Positions 1 through 8,803 of a DNA stretch of 15,589 nucleotides are shown here, one piece after another. This stretch comes from an uncultured Eubacteriales bacterium (GTDB lineage: Bacteria > Bacillota > Clostridia > Oscillospirales > Butyricicoccaceae), in NCBI GenBank assembly GCA_900555855.1, contig USML01000040.1, positions 1 through 15,589 on the forward strand, given 5' to 3'. The translations under genes and the position numbers were made by a program. Within the stretch, counting starts at the first letter, position 1, and every line of letters starts with the position of its first letter. The notes beneath the pieces were generated by a model. It searched no databases. It worked only from the letters and a program-made list of their open reading frames with translations, and had not been told where the DNA came from.

Positions 1-2478
1 AAGCAGCCCTCCGCCGCCGCCCGAAAAAAGGCCGCGGAGGAGCTTGCTCTGCGCCGCTGCTGGCTGGCGGCAGGGCTCGGGCTGCTGGCCTTTTTGGGCT
101 TTTTGTCCTTCTTTTCCGTGCGCGGCTTTTTGGTGCAGGGCTATCAGACGGTCTTCCGCTGGCTTTTGGGCTATGGGGAAGAGGCGCTGCCCCTGTGTCT
201 TTTGATCTGCGCCGTTTTGCTGGTGGTCAAGCGCAGAAAGCGCGTGCGGGTCCAGGCGCTCTGCTGGGGGCTTTGCCCGCTGCTGTTTGGCGCGGTAAGG
301 CATGTGCTGGCCGTCCCGGAGGGAACGGAGGGGCTAAAGCCGGCGGCGCTGGGCGCTTCCGGCATGGCGCTGACCTCCGGCGGCGTTTTGTCCGGCGGAC
401 TGGCAGAGCTTCTCCGGTCGCTGCTCTCCACGGTGGGCGCATCCATCCTGCTGTGTGTGTTGCTGCTGGCGGCGTTTTTGGCGGGCTGCCATCTGACGCC
501 GGAGCGCATGAAATATGCCCTTTTGCGGCTGAAGCCCCTGCCGGAGCCGGAGCGGGAGCCTCCTGCGGAGAGCCCCCGGCCGGCCAACCCCGCCCGGCCC
601 CTGCGGCCGGTAACGCCCTCCGGCATAGATGTGGCGCTGGACGATTCTCCCGTCTCCACCCGCCGGCCCGATCCCAACCGGGAGGGCCCTGTGGCGCCGC
701 CCAATGTGCCAACGCCGGCTGACGCGCTGCGCAGCCTGTTCCATCGGGAAAAGAAGCCGGCCTGCGACCCTGCCGCCCAGGCAGAGGAGCGGAAGGCCGC
801 CGCAGCGGAGGAGATCTTCCGGGCTGTGGAGCAGAATGACGCTCCCGCGGAGCCGCCTTGCCCTGCGGAGCCGGAAGCCCCCCAGCCTGCGCCGGAGACC
901 GCCCCCTGGGAGGAGGCCCCGGCCGAGCCCCAGCCTGCGCCGGAGGACGAGCCCTCCGTGGCAGAGCAGATCCAGCAGGCGCTGGACGGCGGCGCACAGC
1001 AGCCCATCTATCTCTATCCTCCCCTGCGGCTGCTGAAGCCCGGCGTGGGCAAGCCCGCCGGCAGTCAGGAGTCCATCCGCCGCTGCGCCGAGCGGCTCAC
1101 CGACACGCTGGAGAGCTTCGGCGTCTCCGCCACCGTCATCGACACCACCGAGGGCCCTGCCGTCACCCGCTATGAGCTGCTGCTGCAGCGGGGCATCAAG
1201 TTCAGCAAGGTGGTCAATCTGGCCGACGATATCGCGCTGGCGCTGGGCGCCTCCGGCATCCGCGTCTCCACCATTCCGGACAAAAACGCCGTGGGCATCG
1301 AAGTGCCCAACGAGCAGCAGGAGGTGGTCACCGCTCGGGACATCATCGGCTCTCCCGCCTTTCAAACCAGCAAGAGCAAGCTCTCCTTCGCCGTGGGCAA
1401 GGATATTACCGGCCAGCCGGTGGTGGGCAACATTGCCCGGATGCCTCACATGCTCATCGCCGGTACCACCGGCTCCGGCAAATCCGTCTGCATCAACAGC
1501 ATCCTCATCAGTCTTTTGTATAAATCCACGCCGGAAGAGGTGCGCCTGATCATGGTAGACCCCAAGATGATCGAGCTGGGCGTCTACAACGGCATCCCCC
1601 ATCTGCTGATCCCCGTGGTCACCGACCCGAAAAAGGCGGCGGGCGCGCTGAACTGGGCCGTCACCGAAATGATGCGCCGCTACAAGCTCTTTTCTCAGGT
1701 GGGGACCCGGGATCTGAAGGGCTATAATGAGGAAATGGAGCGGGTGATCTCCGAGGGCGGCGAGGGAGAAAAGCTGCCCCAGGTGGTCATCATCATCGAT
1801 GAGCTTTCCGACCTGATGGCTGTGGCCCGCAGCGAGGTGGAGGAGGCCATCATTCGTCTGGCCCAGATGGCCCGCGCGGCAGGCATGCATCTGATCATCG
1901 CCACCCAGCGGCCCTCCGCCGATGTGATCACCGGCCTGATGAAGACCAATATCCCCTCCCGGATCGCCTTTGCCGTAGCCTCCGGCGTAGATTCCCGGAT
2001 CATCCTGGACCAGCAGGGCGCGGAAAAGCTTTTGGGCAAGGGCGATATGCTCTATTTCCCGCTGGGTCTGCAGAAGCCCCAGCGCGTCCAGGGCTGCTTC
2101 GTCTCCGATGCGGAGGTGGAGGAGGTGGTGGCCTTTGTCAAGCAGTGCGGCACGGTGGAATATGATCAGGAAATTCTGGATCATATCGAAAAGCAGGCTC
2201 AGCAGGCGGAGGCCGCGGCAAGCAGCGGCGGCGGTCTGGACGAGGATGGCGAGGACGAAAAGTTCGACGAGGCGGTGGAGATCGTTTTGGAAAGCGGACA
2301 GGCCTCCGTCTCCATGCTTCAGCGGCGGCTCAAGCTGGGCTATTCCCGGGCGGCCCGCCTGGTGGACGAGATGGAGGATCGGGGCATCGTCGGCCCCTTC
2401 GAGGGCAGCAAGCCCCGCCCGGTGCTCATCACCCGGCAGGAATGGCAGGAGCGCATGATCCGCAAGCGCGAGTGCTGA
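1..2478 (+). CDS. DNA translocase FtsK/SpoIIIE family (5' end outside window)
   Basis: Membrane-anchored, ATP-driven DNA pump that moves chromosome DNA through the division or sporulation septum. The reading frame is open from base 1, so the first residues are missing; TTG at 94 is internal, inside the first membrane helix, and is not the start. In order: four hydrophobic segments (about 61-120, 177-228, 250-312 and 420-490), a Pro/Glu/Ala-rich linker (about 540-1000), the alpha/beta motor, and a C-terminal winged-helix gamma domain (about 2263-2460) that reads DNA orientation sequences. The Walker A motif GTTGSGKS lies at 1462-1485, with Lys at 1480; the Walker B motif [12 protein letters not shown] has its Asp at 1798. 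The linker carries a 17-base direct repeat (881-897 and 929-945). Sequence alone does not separate vegetative FtsK from sporulation SpoIIIE, and both names are used for such clostridial proteins. The ygiQ gene follows after 27 bases on the same strand with no terminator between, so co-transcription is likely. Confidence 0.95.
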   Translation, partial: KQPSAAARKKAAEELALRRCWLAAGLGLLAFLGFLSFFSVRGFLVQGYQTVFRWLLGYGEEALPLCLLICAVLLVVKRRKRVRVQALCWGLCPLLFGAVRHVLAVPEGTEGLKPAALGASGMALTSGGVLSGGLAELLRSLLSTVGASILLCVLLLAAFLAGCHLTPERMKYALLRLKPLPEPEREPPAESPRPANPARPLRPVTPSGIDVALDDSPVSTRRPDPNREGPVAPPNVPTPADALRSLFHREKKPACDPAAQAEERKAAAAEEIFRAVEQNDAPAEPPCPAEPEAPQPAPETAPWEEAPAEPQPAPEDEPSVAEQIQQALDGGAQQPIYLYPPLRLLKPGVGKPAGSQESIRRCAERLTDTLESFGVSATVIDTTEGPAVTRYELLLQRGIKFSKVVNLADDIALALGASGIRVSTIPDKNAVGIEVPNEQQEVVTARDIIGSPAFQTSKSKLSFAVGKDITGQPVVGNIARMPHMLIAGTTGSGKSVCINSILISLLYKSTPEEVRLIMVDPKMIELGVYNGIPHLLIPVVTDPKKAAGALNWAVTEMMRRYKLFSQVGTRDLKGYNEEMERVISEGGEGEKLPQVVIIIDELSDLMAVARSEVEEAIIRLAQMARAAGMHLIIATQRPSADVITGLMKTNIPSRIAFAVASGVDSRIILDQQGAEKLLGKGDMLYFPLGLQKPQRVQGCFVSDAEVEEVVAFVKQCGTVEYDQEILDHIEKQAQQAEAAASSGGGLDEDGEDEKFDEAVEIVLESGQASVSMLQRRLKLGYSRAARLVDEMEDRGIVGPFEGSKPRPVLITRQEWQERMIRKREC

Positions 2479-2505
2479 CATTACGAAACAGAACGGAGGC
2501 GCTTC

Positions 2506-4467
2506 ATGCGTTCCAGAGAAGAGTTTCTCCCCGTCAGCCGGGAGGATATGCTGGCCCGGGGCTGGTACTATTATGATTTTCTGCTGGTCACCGGCGACGC
2601 CTATGTAGACCACCCCTCCTTCGGCACGGCAGTGATCTCCCGGGTGCTGGAAAAGGAGGGCTTCCGTGTGGCGATCCTCTCTCAGCCGGACTGGCACGGC
2701 CCGGCGGATTTTCTCGCCATGGGCAAGCCACGCTATGGCGTGCTCATCAATTCCGGCAACATTGATTCCATGGTGGCCCATTATTCCGTGGCCAAGCGGC
2801 GGCGCCAGAAGGACGCCTATACCCCCGGCGGCGTGCCGGGCCGGCGGCCCGACCGGGCGGTGATCGTCTATGCCAACCGGGCGCGGGAGGCTTTTCCCCA
2901 GACGCCCATCATCATCGGCGGCATCGAGGCCTCTCTGCGGCGCTTTGCCCATTACGATTATTGGGACGACGCCGTCCGCCGCAGCATTCTGGAGGACAGC
3001 GGCGCAGATCTTCTCTCCTACGGTATGGGCGAGCGGTCCATGACGGCGCTGGCCCACGGCCTGCGGCAGGGGAAACCGCTCTCCCAGCTGCACGATATCC
3101 GCGGCACCTGCTTTCTGGCTGCCGATCCCGGCGAATGCGCCTTTCCGGAGCCTCTGCTCCTGCCCTCCTTCGAGCAGGTGCGGGAGGATAAGCGGGCCTA
3201 TGCCCGCGCGGCCTTTCTCCAGCAAAACGAAAACGATTTTGTCCGGGGCCATGCGCTGCTCCAGCCCACCGGCAGCCGCTGGCTCATCCAGAATCCTCCT
3301 GCCCTGCCGCTGGAGGGACGGGAGCTGGATGCGGTGTTCGCTCTGCCCTACGCCCGATATTACCATCCCGATTATGAAGCCCTGGGCGGCGTTGCCGCCA
3401 TCGAGGAGGTTCGCTTTTCCATCATCCACAACCGGGGCTGCTTCGGCGCCTGCAATTTTTGCGCGCTTGCCCTGCATCAGGGCCGCTATGTCTCCGCCCG
3501 CAGCACCCAATCCGTTTTGGCGGAGGCCCGGCAGATCGTCGCAGACCCGGATTTCAAGGGCTATATCCACGATGTGGGCGGCCCCACAGCCAATTTTGAC
3601 CATCCGGCCTGCGCAAAGCAGAAGGAGCACGGCGCCTGCCCCCAGCGGCAGTGTCTTTTTCCAACGCCCTGTCCCAATCTCAACGCCGACGAAAGCGGCT
3701 ATCTGAACCTGCTGCGCCGGCTGCGGGCGCTGCCCGGCGTCAAAAAGGTGTTTATCCGCAGCGGCATCCGCTTTGACTATATGCTGCAGGACAAAACCGG
3801 CGATTTCTTTGCAGAGCTGGTGCGCTGGCATGTGAGCGGCCAGCTGAAGGTAGCTCCGGAGCATATCAGCCCTCGGGTGCTCCATTATATGGGCAAGCCC
3901 TTTGCCGATGTTTATGACCGGTTTTGCCGGAAATACTATGCCCTTTCGGAAAAATACGGCAAGGAGCAATATCTGGTGCCCTATCTCATGTCGTCCCACC
4001 CGGGCTCCGGCCTGAAGGAGGCCATCGACCTGGCCTGTTACCTGCGGGAAAACCGGCTCAAGCCGGAGCAGGTGCAGGATTTTTATCCCACGCCCGGGAC
4101 GCTTTCCACCGCCATGTACTATACCGGTCTGGATCCGCGGGACATGACGCCGGTCTTCGTGGCCCGCTCGCCGGAGGATAAGGCCATGCAGCGGGCCTTG
4201 CTGCAAAGCGCCAATCCGCAGAATTTTCCGTTGGTGCGCAAGGCTCTGCGTCTGGCGGGCCGGGAGGATCTGATCGGCACAGGCAAGCACTGCCTCGTAC
4301 CGCCGGAGCGCCCCCTCCGGCGCCCGGAAAAGCCGGAGGACCGCCGCCGGAGCGCCGGGCCGGAGCGCCGGACAGAGCGCAAGCCGGAACGCAAGCCGGA
4401 GCGCGCCCCTCAGCCGGGGAAGCCAAGCCGGACGAAGCCCCAGCCGCAAAAGAAGAAAAAACGCTGA
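2506..4467 (+). CDS. YgiQ family (UPF0313) radical SAM protein
   Basis: Radical S-adenosylmethionine enzyme of the YgiQ/UPF0313 family; the reaction of this family is not established. The cluster-binding motif CxxxCxxC is present as C312-C316-C319 (NRGCFGACNFC). Family hallmarks are an N-terminal region with the phrase INSGNIDSMVAHY, a central radical SAM barrel, and the phrases KVFIRSGIRFDY and LKVAPEHISP. At 653 residues it has the usual family length. After about residue 600 it ends in a Pro/Arg/Lys-rich low-complexity tail with a tandem RKPE repeat and a final KKKKR; such basic tails are common in this family and probably disordered. The start at 2506 is set by GGAGG at 2495-2499, 6 bases upstream. 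It lies 27 bases after the ftsK/spoIIIE stop, probably in the same transcript. Confidence 0.93.
   Translation: MRSREEFLPVSREDMLARGWYYYDFLLVTGDAYVDHPSFGTAVISRVLEKEGFRVAILSQPDWHGPADFLAMGKPRYGVLINSGNIDSMVAHYSVAKRRRQKDAYTPGGVPGRRPDRAVIVYANRAREAFPQTPIIIGGIEASLRRFAHYDYWDDAVRRSILEDSGADLLSYGMGERSMTALAHGLRQGKPLSQLHDIRGTCFLAADPGECAFPEPLLLPSFEQVREDKRAYARAAFLQQNENDFVRGHALLQPTGSRWLIQNPPALPLEGRELDAVFALPYARYYHPDYEALGGVAAIEEVRFSIIHNRGCFGACNFCALALHQGRYVSARSTQSVLAEARQIVADPDFKGYIHDVGGPTANFDHPACAKQKEHGACPQRQCLFPTPCPNLNADESGYLNLLRRLRALPGVKKVFIRSGIRFDYMLQDKTGDFFAELVRWHVSGQLKVAPEHISPRVLHYMGKPFADVYDRFCRKYYALSEKYGKEQYLVPYLMSSHPGSGLKEAIDLACYLRENRLKPEQVQDFYPTPGTLSTAMYYTGLDPRDMTPVFVARSPEDKAMQRALLQSANPQNFPLVRKALRLAGREDLIGTGKHCLVPPERPLRRPEKPEDRRRSAGPERRTERKPERKPERAPQPGKPSRTKPQPQKKKKR
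4378..4401 (+). repeat. Tandem 12-base repeat in the ygiQ tail
   Basis: Two adjacent copies of a 12-base unit, CGCAAGCCGGAA and CGCAAGCCGGAG, encode RKPE twice in the basic C-terminal tail. The copies differ at one base. This is a low-complexity coding repeat of the kind made by slippage, not a mobile element. Confidence 0.7.
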
Positions 4468-4494
4468 AAAAAGCTCTCCGCTGCGGCGGAGAGC
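4467..4494 (-). terminator. Intrinsic terminator of the EamA exporter gene
   Basis: Perfect 9-bp stem GCTCTCCGC/GCGGAGAGC (4473-4481 with 4486-4494) and a TGCG loop. Read on the minus strand the stem is followed at once by six T (complement of 4467-4472), giving a textbook intrinsic terminator 15 bases after the exporter stop codon. On the plus strand there is no T-run after the stem, so it would end ygiQ transcripts poorly unless the structure alone suffices. Confidence 0.8.
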
Positions 4495-4509
4495 CAAGGA
4501 AGCACCAAT

Positions 4510-5436
4510 TTACACGCTTTTTTCCGGGGGATGTTCCGTTTTTGCCTGTTTTTCCTGCAGGCGGATGGTCAAAATGCTGTGGGTCACGATGGTGGCCACC
4601 ACCAGCACGGAGCCGATGACCGAAAGCGTCCCCATGGCCTCCCCCAGCAGCAAAAGCGCCAGCAGCGGGTTAAGCACCGGCTCGATCATGGTGATAAAGC
4701 TGGCCTGCAGGGCCGGCGTGGTGGCAATGCCCTTGCTGAAGCAGATCCACGAAAGCCCCATCTGGCAGACGCCCATGAAGAGGATGGCCGCCCAGGATTG
4801 CCACGCCGGCACGGCATCTGCCGCCGGATGCAGCAGCGCCGGATCAAACAGCAGCGAGGGCAGCAGCAAGACATACAGCGCATTGCCCAAAATGGCAGAA
4901 TACAGCGGATTGGCCCCGGGCAGCCGGCTGGTGAAGAAGATGCCCGCGTAAAACACACCGGAAAGCAGCGCCAGCAGATTCCCCAGCACAGGGTTTGTGC
5001 CGGGCAGCGTGCCGCCCCGGAAGGTGTCGATCATGGACAGAACGATGCCGGAAAAGATCACAGCGCCCACGCAGCAGTCCAGCTTGGAGGGCTTTTGCTT
5101 CAGGACGATCAGCGACATCAGGATAATATACAGCGGCGAGGTGTTCTGCAAAACGATGGCAGAGCCCGCAGAGGTCATCTTGTTTGCGATGGTAAAGAGC
5201 AGCGTCTCTCCCAGATAGAAGAAGGCCGTCAGCAGCACGGGTCTGGTGAGCCGGATGCGGAAGGTACGGGTACAGAGGATCTGCACCAGCGCGGCGATCA
5301 CGCCCCGAAGGCTGGCCACCGTCAGGGCGCTCCAGGGGATGAACTTGGTAAGCACGCCGGCCGTGCTCCATAAAACGGCGGCGCACACCAGATAAGCGGG
5401 GCCCAGATTGGGCTTTTTGGATTCTGCGGTTTCCAT
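4510..5436 (-). CDS. EamA/DMT-superfamily permease
   Basis: Integral membrane transporter of the drug/metabolite superfamily; members export or import small metabolites, amino acids or toxic compounds, and the substrate cannot be read from the sequence. The 308 residues form two EamA repeats of about five helices each, roughly residues 12-137 and 152-293, which is the standard 10-helix size. The first repeat begins near AVLWSTAGVLTKF and has the typical LQNTSPLYIILMSLIVL segment; the second carries the equivalent ITMIEPVLNPLLALLLLGE, with the Glu-Pro pair conserved in EamA proteins. The tail (EKQAKTEHPPEKSV) is short and charged. The ATG at 5436 has GAGGTG at 5445-5450 as ribosome binding site and a good promoter just upstream. 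It is a single-gene transcript, convergent with ygiQ and divergent from queG. Confidence 0.9.
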   Translation of the reverse strand: METAESKKPNLGPAYLVCAAVLWSTAGVLTKFIPWSALTVASLRGVIAALVQILCTRTFRIRLTRPVLLTAFFYLGETLLFTIANKMTSAGSAIVLQNTSPLYIILMSLIVLKQKPSKLDCCVGAVIFSGIVLSMIDTFRGGTLPGTNPVLGNLLALLSGVFYAGIFFTSRLPGANPLYSAILGNALYVLLLPSLLFDPALLHPAADAVPAWQSWAAILFMGVCQMGLSWICFSKGIATTPALQASFITMIEPVLNPLLALLLLGEAMGTLSVIGSVLVVATIVTHSILTIRLQEKQAKTEHPPEKSV

Positions 5437-5460
5437 AAACAGATCACCTCACAGAACCGC

Positions 5461-5490
5461 AGTATAGCACAGGTCCCGGGGAGAAAGCAA
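5461..5490 (-). promoter_or_regulatory. Promoter of the EamA exporter (extended -10)
   Basis: On the minus strand the hexamer TATACT (complement of 5461-5466) is preceded by TGC, giving an extended -10 element. A weak -35 TTGCTT (complement of 5485-5490) lies 18 bases upstream. Transcription would begin near 5453, leaving a leader of about 17 bases that contains the ribosome binding site. I found no comparable sigma-A promoter for queG on the plus strand in the same 93-base gap. Confidence 0.6.
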
Positions 5491-5529
5491 GCCCCGCCGG
5501 CCATCATTTTCAAAAAAGGAGGGAACGCC

Positions 5530-6411
5530 ATGGCCGAGCCCTTTGCGCCCCTTGGCGCGCTGCTGCGTTCCGCCGGAGCCTGCGCGGCCGGCTGTCTGGC
5601 GGCGGAGCCGCTGCTGGCGCAGCTGGAGCCGGCGCGTGCAGCACAGGCCCGGCACGATCTGCCCGGGCTGCAGAGCCTGCTTTGCGCCGCCTTTCCCTAT
5701 GCCACGGGCCGGGAGCCGGAGGGGCTTTTCTCCCGCTATGCCCGCGGGGAGGATTACCACGCCGTCCTGCGGCGGCGGCTGGCCCCGGTGCAGACGGCGC
5801 TGGCGGCAGCCTTTCCCGGAAAGCGCTTTTTCTTCTATACCGATGTCTCTCCCTTTCCGGAGGTCCGGGCGGCGGCGCTGGCCGGGCTGGGAAGGCTGGG
5901 GCAAAACGGCCTTTTGATCACGGAGGCGGCGGGCAGCTATGTGTTTTTGGCCTTTTTATCCACTGACCTTGCCGTCTGCCCCACCGGCGGAACCCTTCGC
6001 CTTTGCCGGGGCTGCGGCGAATGTCTGCGGCAATGTCCCGCCGGAGCGCTGACCGGCGATGGGACGGTCCTGGCAGACCGCTGTCTTTCCGCCGTTACCC
6101 AGCGGCGCGGCCCGCTGACGGAGGAGGAGCAGCATCTGCTGCGGCGATGCCAGACGCTTTGGGGCTGCGACCGGTGCCAGCAGTGCTGCCCGGAAAACGC
6201 AGCGGCCGCTGCCGCGCCCCTGCCGGAGCTTTTGCCCCGGGAGCCGGCGCTGGCGCCGGAGGATCTTTCCCTCTCCGACCGGGCCTTCCGGCGGAAATAC
6301 GCCGGGCGGGCCTTTGTCTGGCGGGGTGCGGCGCCCCTGCGGCGCAACGCAGCTCTGCTGGGCCTTTGGACGCCCCAGGACGAGCAGAAAACAGAAAGGA
6401 AGGAACGGTGA
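5530..6411 (+). CDS. queG: Epoxyqueuosine reductase QueG
   Basis: Cobalamin- and iron-sulfur-dependent enzyme that reduces epoxyqueuosine to queuosine in the wobble position of tRNAs, the last step of queuosine synthesis; cytoplasmic. All eight cluster cysteines expected for two 4Fe-4S clusters are present: C159, C162, C165 and C169 (CRGCGECLRQCP), C185 (DRCLS), and C213, C216 and C220 (WGCDRCQQCCP). D105 in YTDVSPFPE sits at the conserved catalytic Asp position of the N-terminal DUF1730 domain. At 293 residues it lacks the long C-terminal repeat extension of the E. coli enzyme, as many Firmicute versions do. The usual GKN after the nucleotide-loop glycines reads GQN here (G124-Q125-N126). 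The ATG at 5530 follows AGGAGG (5517-5522) by 7 bases. The ansA start lies 7 bases after its stop, so the two are co-transcribed. Confidence 0.87.
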   Translation: MAEPFAPLGALLRSAGACAAGCLAAEPLLAQLEPARAAQARHDLPGLQSLLCAAFPYATGREPEGLFSRYARGEDYHAVLRRRLAPVQTALAAAFPGKRFFFYTDVSPFPEVRAAALAGLGRLGQNGLLITEAAGSYVFLAFLSTDLAVCPTGGTLRLCRGCGECLRQCPAGALTGDGTVLADRCLSAVTQRRGPLTEEEQHLLRRCQTLWGCDRCQQCCPENAAAAAAPLPELLPREPALAPEDLSLSDRAFRRKYAGRAFVWRGAAPLRRNAALLGLWTPQDEQKTERKER

Positions 6412-6418
6412 CCCTACC

Positions 6419-7423
6419 ATGCGGGAAAAGAAGCTTTTAGTTCTGGCCACCGGCGGCACCATCGCCTCTGAGCCGGGGGAAAACGGACTGCAGCCGGAGC
6501 TGTCTGCCGCGGAGCTTGTGCGGCAGAGCCTGCACAATGTGACCGGCTGCACCATTCACTGCCGGGATATCCTCTCGCTGGATTCCTCCAACATCCAGCC
6601 GGAGGAATGGCAGCTGATCGCCCGGCAAACGGCGGAGGCCTGCCGGGATTACGATGGCATCGTCATCACCCACGGTACAGATACTATGGCCTACACAGCC
6701 TCAGCCCTGACCTATATGCTGCGCGGCGTGCCCATCCCCGTGGTGCTGACGGGGAGCCAGCTGCCGCTGGTGCATCCCCTGTCCGATGCCCCGGACAATC
6801 TGCGCTGCGCCGCCGCCATGGCCGCCAGCGGCATTCCCGGCGTGTTTCTGGCCTTTGACCGGAAGGTCATGCTGGGCTGCCGGGGTGTGAAGGTGCGGAC
6901 CTCCGGCTTCGACGCTTTTGAAAGCATCAACTATCCGCCTGTGGCCCGGGTCACGGGCGCGGGACTGGAGCTGCATCGGGAGCTGATCCCGGCGCAGACG
7001 GAGGATTTCCGTCTGGAGGACGCCCTCTGCACGCAGGTATTTCTGCTGAAGCTGACCCCCGGGCTGGATCCCGGCATTTTTGACCTGCTGCTGCAGAGCA
7101 ATTACCGGGGCGTCCTGATCGAGGCCTTCGGCGCCGGCGGGCTGCACTATGTACACCGGGATCTTTACGAAAAGCTGCAGGAGCTGCGGCGGCACGAGAT
7201 CCCTGTGGTGGTTGCCAGCCAGTGTCTCTATGAACGCTCGGATCTGTCCACCTACGAGGTAGGCAAGCTGGCGCTGGAAAAGGGCGTGATCTCCGCGCAG
7301 GATATGACCTCCGAAGCCGCCTTTACCAAGCTGATGTGGACGCTGCCCCGGGCGGAGGGCGTGGAAAGCGTCCGGCGCTGGTTCGAACGGAGTCTGGCGG
7401 GGGAGATCGCCGTCAAGCACTGA
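6419..7423 (+). CDS. ansA: Type I (cytoplasmic) L-asparaginase
   Basis: Hydrolyses L-asparagine to aspartate and ammonia. The 334-residue protein has the N-terminal loop LATGGTIAS (T14) and the second catalytic block THGTDTMAYTA (T87, D88), with K158 in CRGVKVRTSGFDAF; together these match the two Thr-Lys-Asp catalytic elements of the asparaginase/glutaminase family. There is no signal peptide, so it belongs with AnsA rather than secreted type II enzymes. The frame is open upstream to 6314 inside queG, but the protein family starts at MREKKLLVLATGG, giving ATG 6419; AAGGAAGGA lies about 14 bases upstream, a rather long spacing that fits coupling to queG, whose stop is 7 bases away. Glutaminase side activity or a role in D-amino-acid turnover cannot be excluded. 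The P-loop gene starts one base after its stop. Confidence 0.92.
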   Translation: MREKKLLVLATGGTIASEPGENGLQPELSAAELVRQSLHNVTGCTIHCRDILSLDSSNIQPEEWQLIARQTAEACRDYDGIVITHGTDTMAYTASALTYMLRGVPIPVVLTGSQLPLVHPLSDAPDNLRCAAAMAASGIPGVFLAFDRKVMLGCRGVKVRTSGFDAFESINYPPVARVTGAGLELHRELIPAQTEDFRLEDALCTQVFLLKLTPGLDPGIFDLLLQSNYRGVLIEAFGAGGLHYVHRDLYEKLQELRRHEIPVVVASQCLYERSDLSTYEVGKLALEKGVISAQDMTSEAAFTKLMWTLPRAEGVESVRRWFERSLAGEIAVKH

Positions 7424-7424
7424 T

Positions 7425-8060
7425 ATGAACTGGGAACGGCTTTATTTTGTCAACGGCACCGCCTACGCAGGCAAATCCACGCTGGTAAAGCGTCTGGCGG
7501 AGGCCTTCGGCGGCATCGCCTGCCAGGAGAATTACCACGACGCCCTGCTGCCCGGGCTGGAGCCGGCGGAATACCCCTGTCTGACCTGGAGCCGGGATCT
7601 GCAGGACTGGCGGGCGTTTATCCGGCGGACGCCGGAGGAATATGAGCGCTGGATCGACGGGGTAACGCTGGAATGCGCCCGGCTGGAGCTGCAGCTGCTG
7701 GAGCCGCTCTCCCGGCAGGGAAGGCCCGTGTTTGTAGACACCAATCTCTCTCCGGCGCAGCTGCGGCAGCAGACGGACAAGGGGCATATGCTCATTCTGC
7801 TGGCGGAGCCGGGCGTCTCGGTCACGCGGTTTTTTCAGCGGCCTGACCGGGAAAAGCAGTTTCTCTACCGGCTTTTGCAGACGGAGCCGGATCCGGCTGC
7901 CGCCATGGAAAACTTCCGCCAGTGCCTTGCCCGGATCAATTCTCCCGCCCGATACGAGGCCTTTCTCCGCTGCGGCTACCCCGTTTTGCTGCGGGACGAC
8001 GCCCGCACGCCGGAGCAGACCATGGCGCTGGCGGCGGAGCGCTTCGGCCTGACCCGATAG
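7425..8060 (+). CDS. P-loop NTPase/kinase-like protein of unknown role
   Basis: A 211-residue cytoplasmic protein whose start is a clear Walker A motif, GTAYAGKST (G11 to T19), directly after the hydrophobic strand LYFVN. This is the fold of small-molecule kinases (shikimate, gluconate and adenylate-type enzymes). A strand VFVDTN (about residues 102-107) and a second strand MLILLAEP follow, a kinase-like layout; RPDREKQF could form the lid. No signature for a particular substrate is visible, so no reaction is assigned. The ATG at 7425 lies one base after the ansA stop without a convincing ribosome binding site of its own (only a purine run about 19 bases upstream), so translation probably depends on ansA. 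It is the last gene before a strong terminator. Confidence 0.8.
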   Translation: MNWERLYFVNGTAYAGKSTLVKRLAEAFGGIACQENYHDALLPGLEPAEYPCLTWSRDLQDWRAFIRRTPEEYERWIDGVTLECARLELQLLEPLSRQGRPVFVDTNLSPAQLRQQTDKGHMLILLAEPGVSVTRFFQRPDREKQFLYRLLQTEPDPAAAMENFRQCLARINSPARYEAFLRCGYPVLLRDDARTPEQTMALAAERFGLTR

Positions 8061-8081
8061 CCTGTTTTTTTGCATAACAAT

Positions 8082-8140
8082 GCTCCCTCCGGGAAGCCGG
8101 CAGTCTGCCGCGCCTTCCGAAGGGAGCTTCTTTTTTCTTT
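8082..8140 (+). terminator. Intrinsic terminator after the queG-ansA-P-loop operon
   Basis: A long hairpin with the outer stem GCTCCCT (8082-8088) and AGGGAGC (8121-8127), several inner paired blocks including CGGCA/TGCCG (8098-8102 with 8106-8110), then a T-rich tract (8128-8140). The inner stem has a few mismatches. It lies 21 bases after the P-loop gene stop. On the minus strand it has no good T-run, but the structure may also slow transcripts coming from the HAD gene, which ends at 8146. Confidence 0.85.
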
Positions 8141-8145
8141 TGCGT

Positions 8146-8796
8146 TTATCCCAGCAGCAGCGTCTCCAATTCGGCCACCGATGCCGCAATATAGCGGGGC
8201 GACGACGCTTCCGCCTCCGCCCGGCTGCCATAGCCATAGAGCACCAGCGCACAGTCGATGCCGCAGGCCGCGGCGCCCTGCGCGTCGTGGGACCGGTCGC
8301 CGATCATCAGGCACTGCTCCCGCGGCGGCGACCCCAGCCGGGTCATGGCCGTCTGCAAAACGCCCTGCTTGGTCATGGGCTCGTTGTTCAGGTCAATGCC
8401 CGAGACCGTTTCAAAATACTGCCGCAGACCAAAATGCTCCAGAATCCGCTCCGCATAGACCGTGGGCTTGCCGGTGGCCACCGCCATCCTTGCCCCCGCC
8501 TGCCGCAGTCTCTGCAGCAGGGCCGGGATGCCGGGATAGACCTGATTCTCCAGCAGTCCCCGGGTGGAAAACCGCTCCCGGTAATATTCCAGCAGCCGCC
8601 GGGCCTCCGCCTCGTCCACCTTCAGCTGCTCCCGGAAGGAAAACAGCAGCGGCGGCCCGATCCAGGAGAAATAATCCTCCAGCGGCCCCACCGGATAGCC
8701 GCCCCTGCGAAGCGCATACTGCACGCTGCCGCAGATGCCCTGGGCCGGATCCGTGAGCGTTCCGTCCAGATCGAAAAACAGATACGGACAGCGCAT
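8146..8796 (-). CDS. HAD-superfamily (subclass IA) phosphatase
   Basis: Cytoplasmic phosphatase of the haloacid dehalogenase fold, similar to phosphoglycolate phosphatase and to HAD 5'-nucleotidases. The four HAD motifs are in place: FFDLDGTLTD (nucleophile D9, acid/base D11), VATGK (T108), K143 in MTKQG, and MIGDRSHDAQGA (D167, D171). The 216-residue length and the helical cap between residues 15 and 85 are normal. The ATG at 8796 lies 7 bases beyond the stop of the second importer permease, so it is very likely the last gene of the importer operon. That position suggests a nucleotide or sugar-phosphate substrate that arises from imported nucleosides; this is inference. Annotations such as phosphoglycolate phosphatase would not be supported by the sequence alone. 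Confidence 0.88.
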   Translation of the reverse strand: MRCPYLFFDLDGTLTDPAQGICGSVQYALRRGGYPVGPLEDYFSWIGPPLLFSFREQLKVDEAEARRLLEYYRERFSTRGLLENQVYPGIPALLQRLRQAGARMAVATGKPTVYAERILEHFGLRQYFETVSGIDLNNEPMTKQGVLQTAMTRLGSPPREQCLMIGDRSHDAQGAAACGIDCALVLYGYGSRAEAEASSPRYIAASVAELETLLLG

Positions 8797-8803
8797 GGCG
8801 GCC

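Noticed and set aside
334..4497. A 1387-residue open frame on the minus strand across ftsK/spoIIIE and ygiQ
   Set aside because: It is exactly antisense to two conserved genes, has no recognisable domain, and its His/Gly/Leu/Arg-rich make-up is what GC-rich codons give when read backwards.
6314..6418. Upstream extension of the asparaginase frame into queG
   Set aside because: The extra 35 residues overlap queG and do not resemble asparaginase; the family N-terminus starts at ATG 6419.
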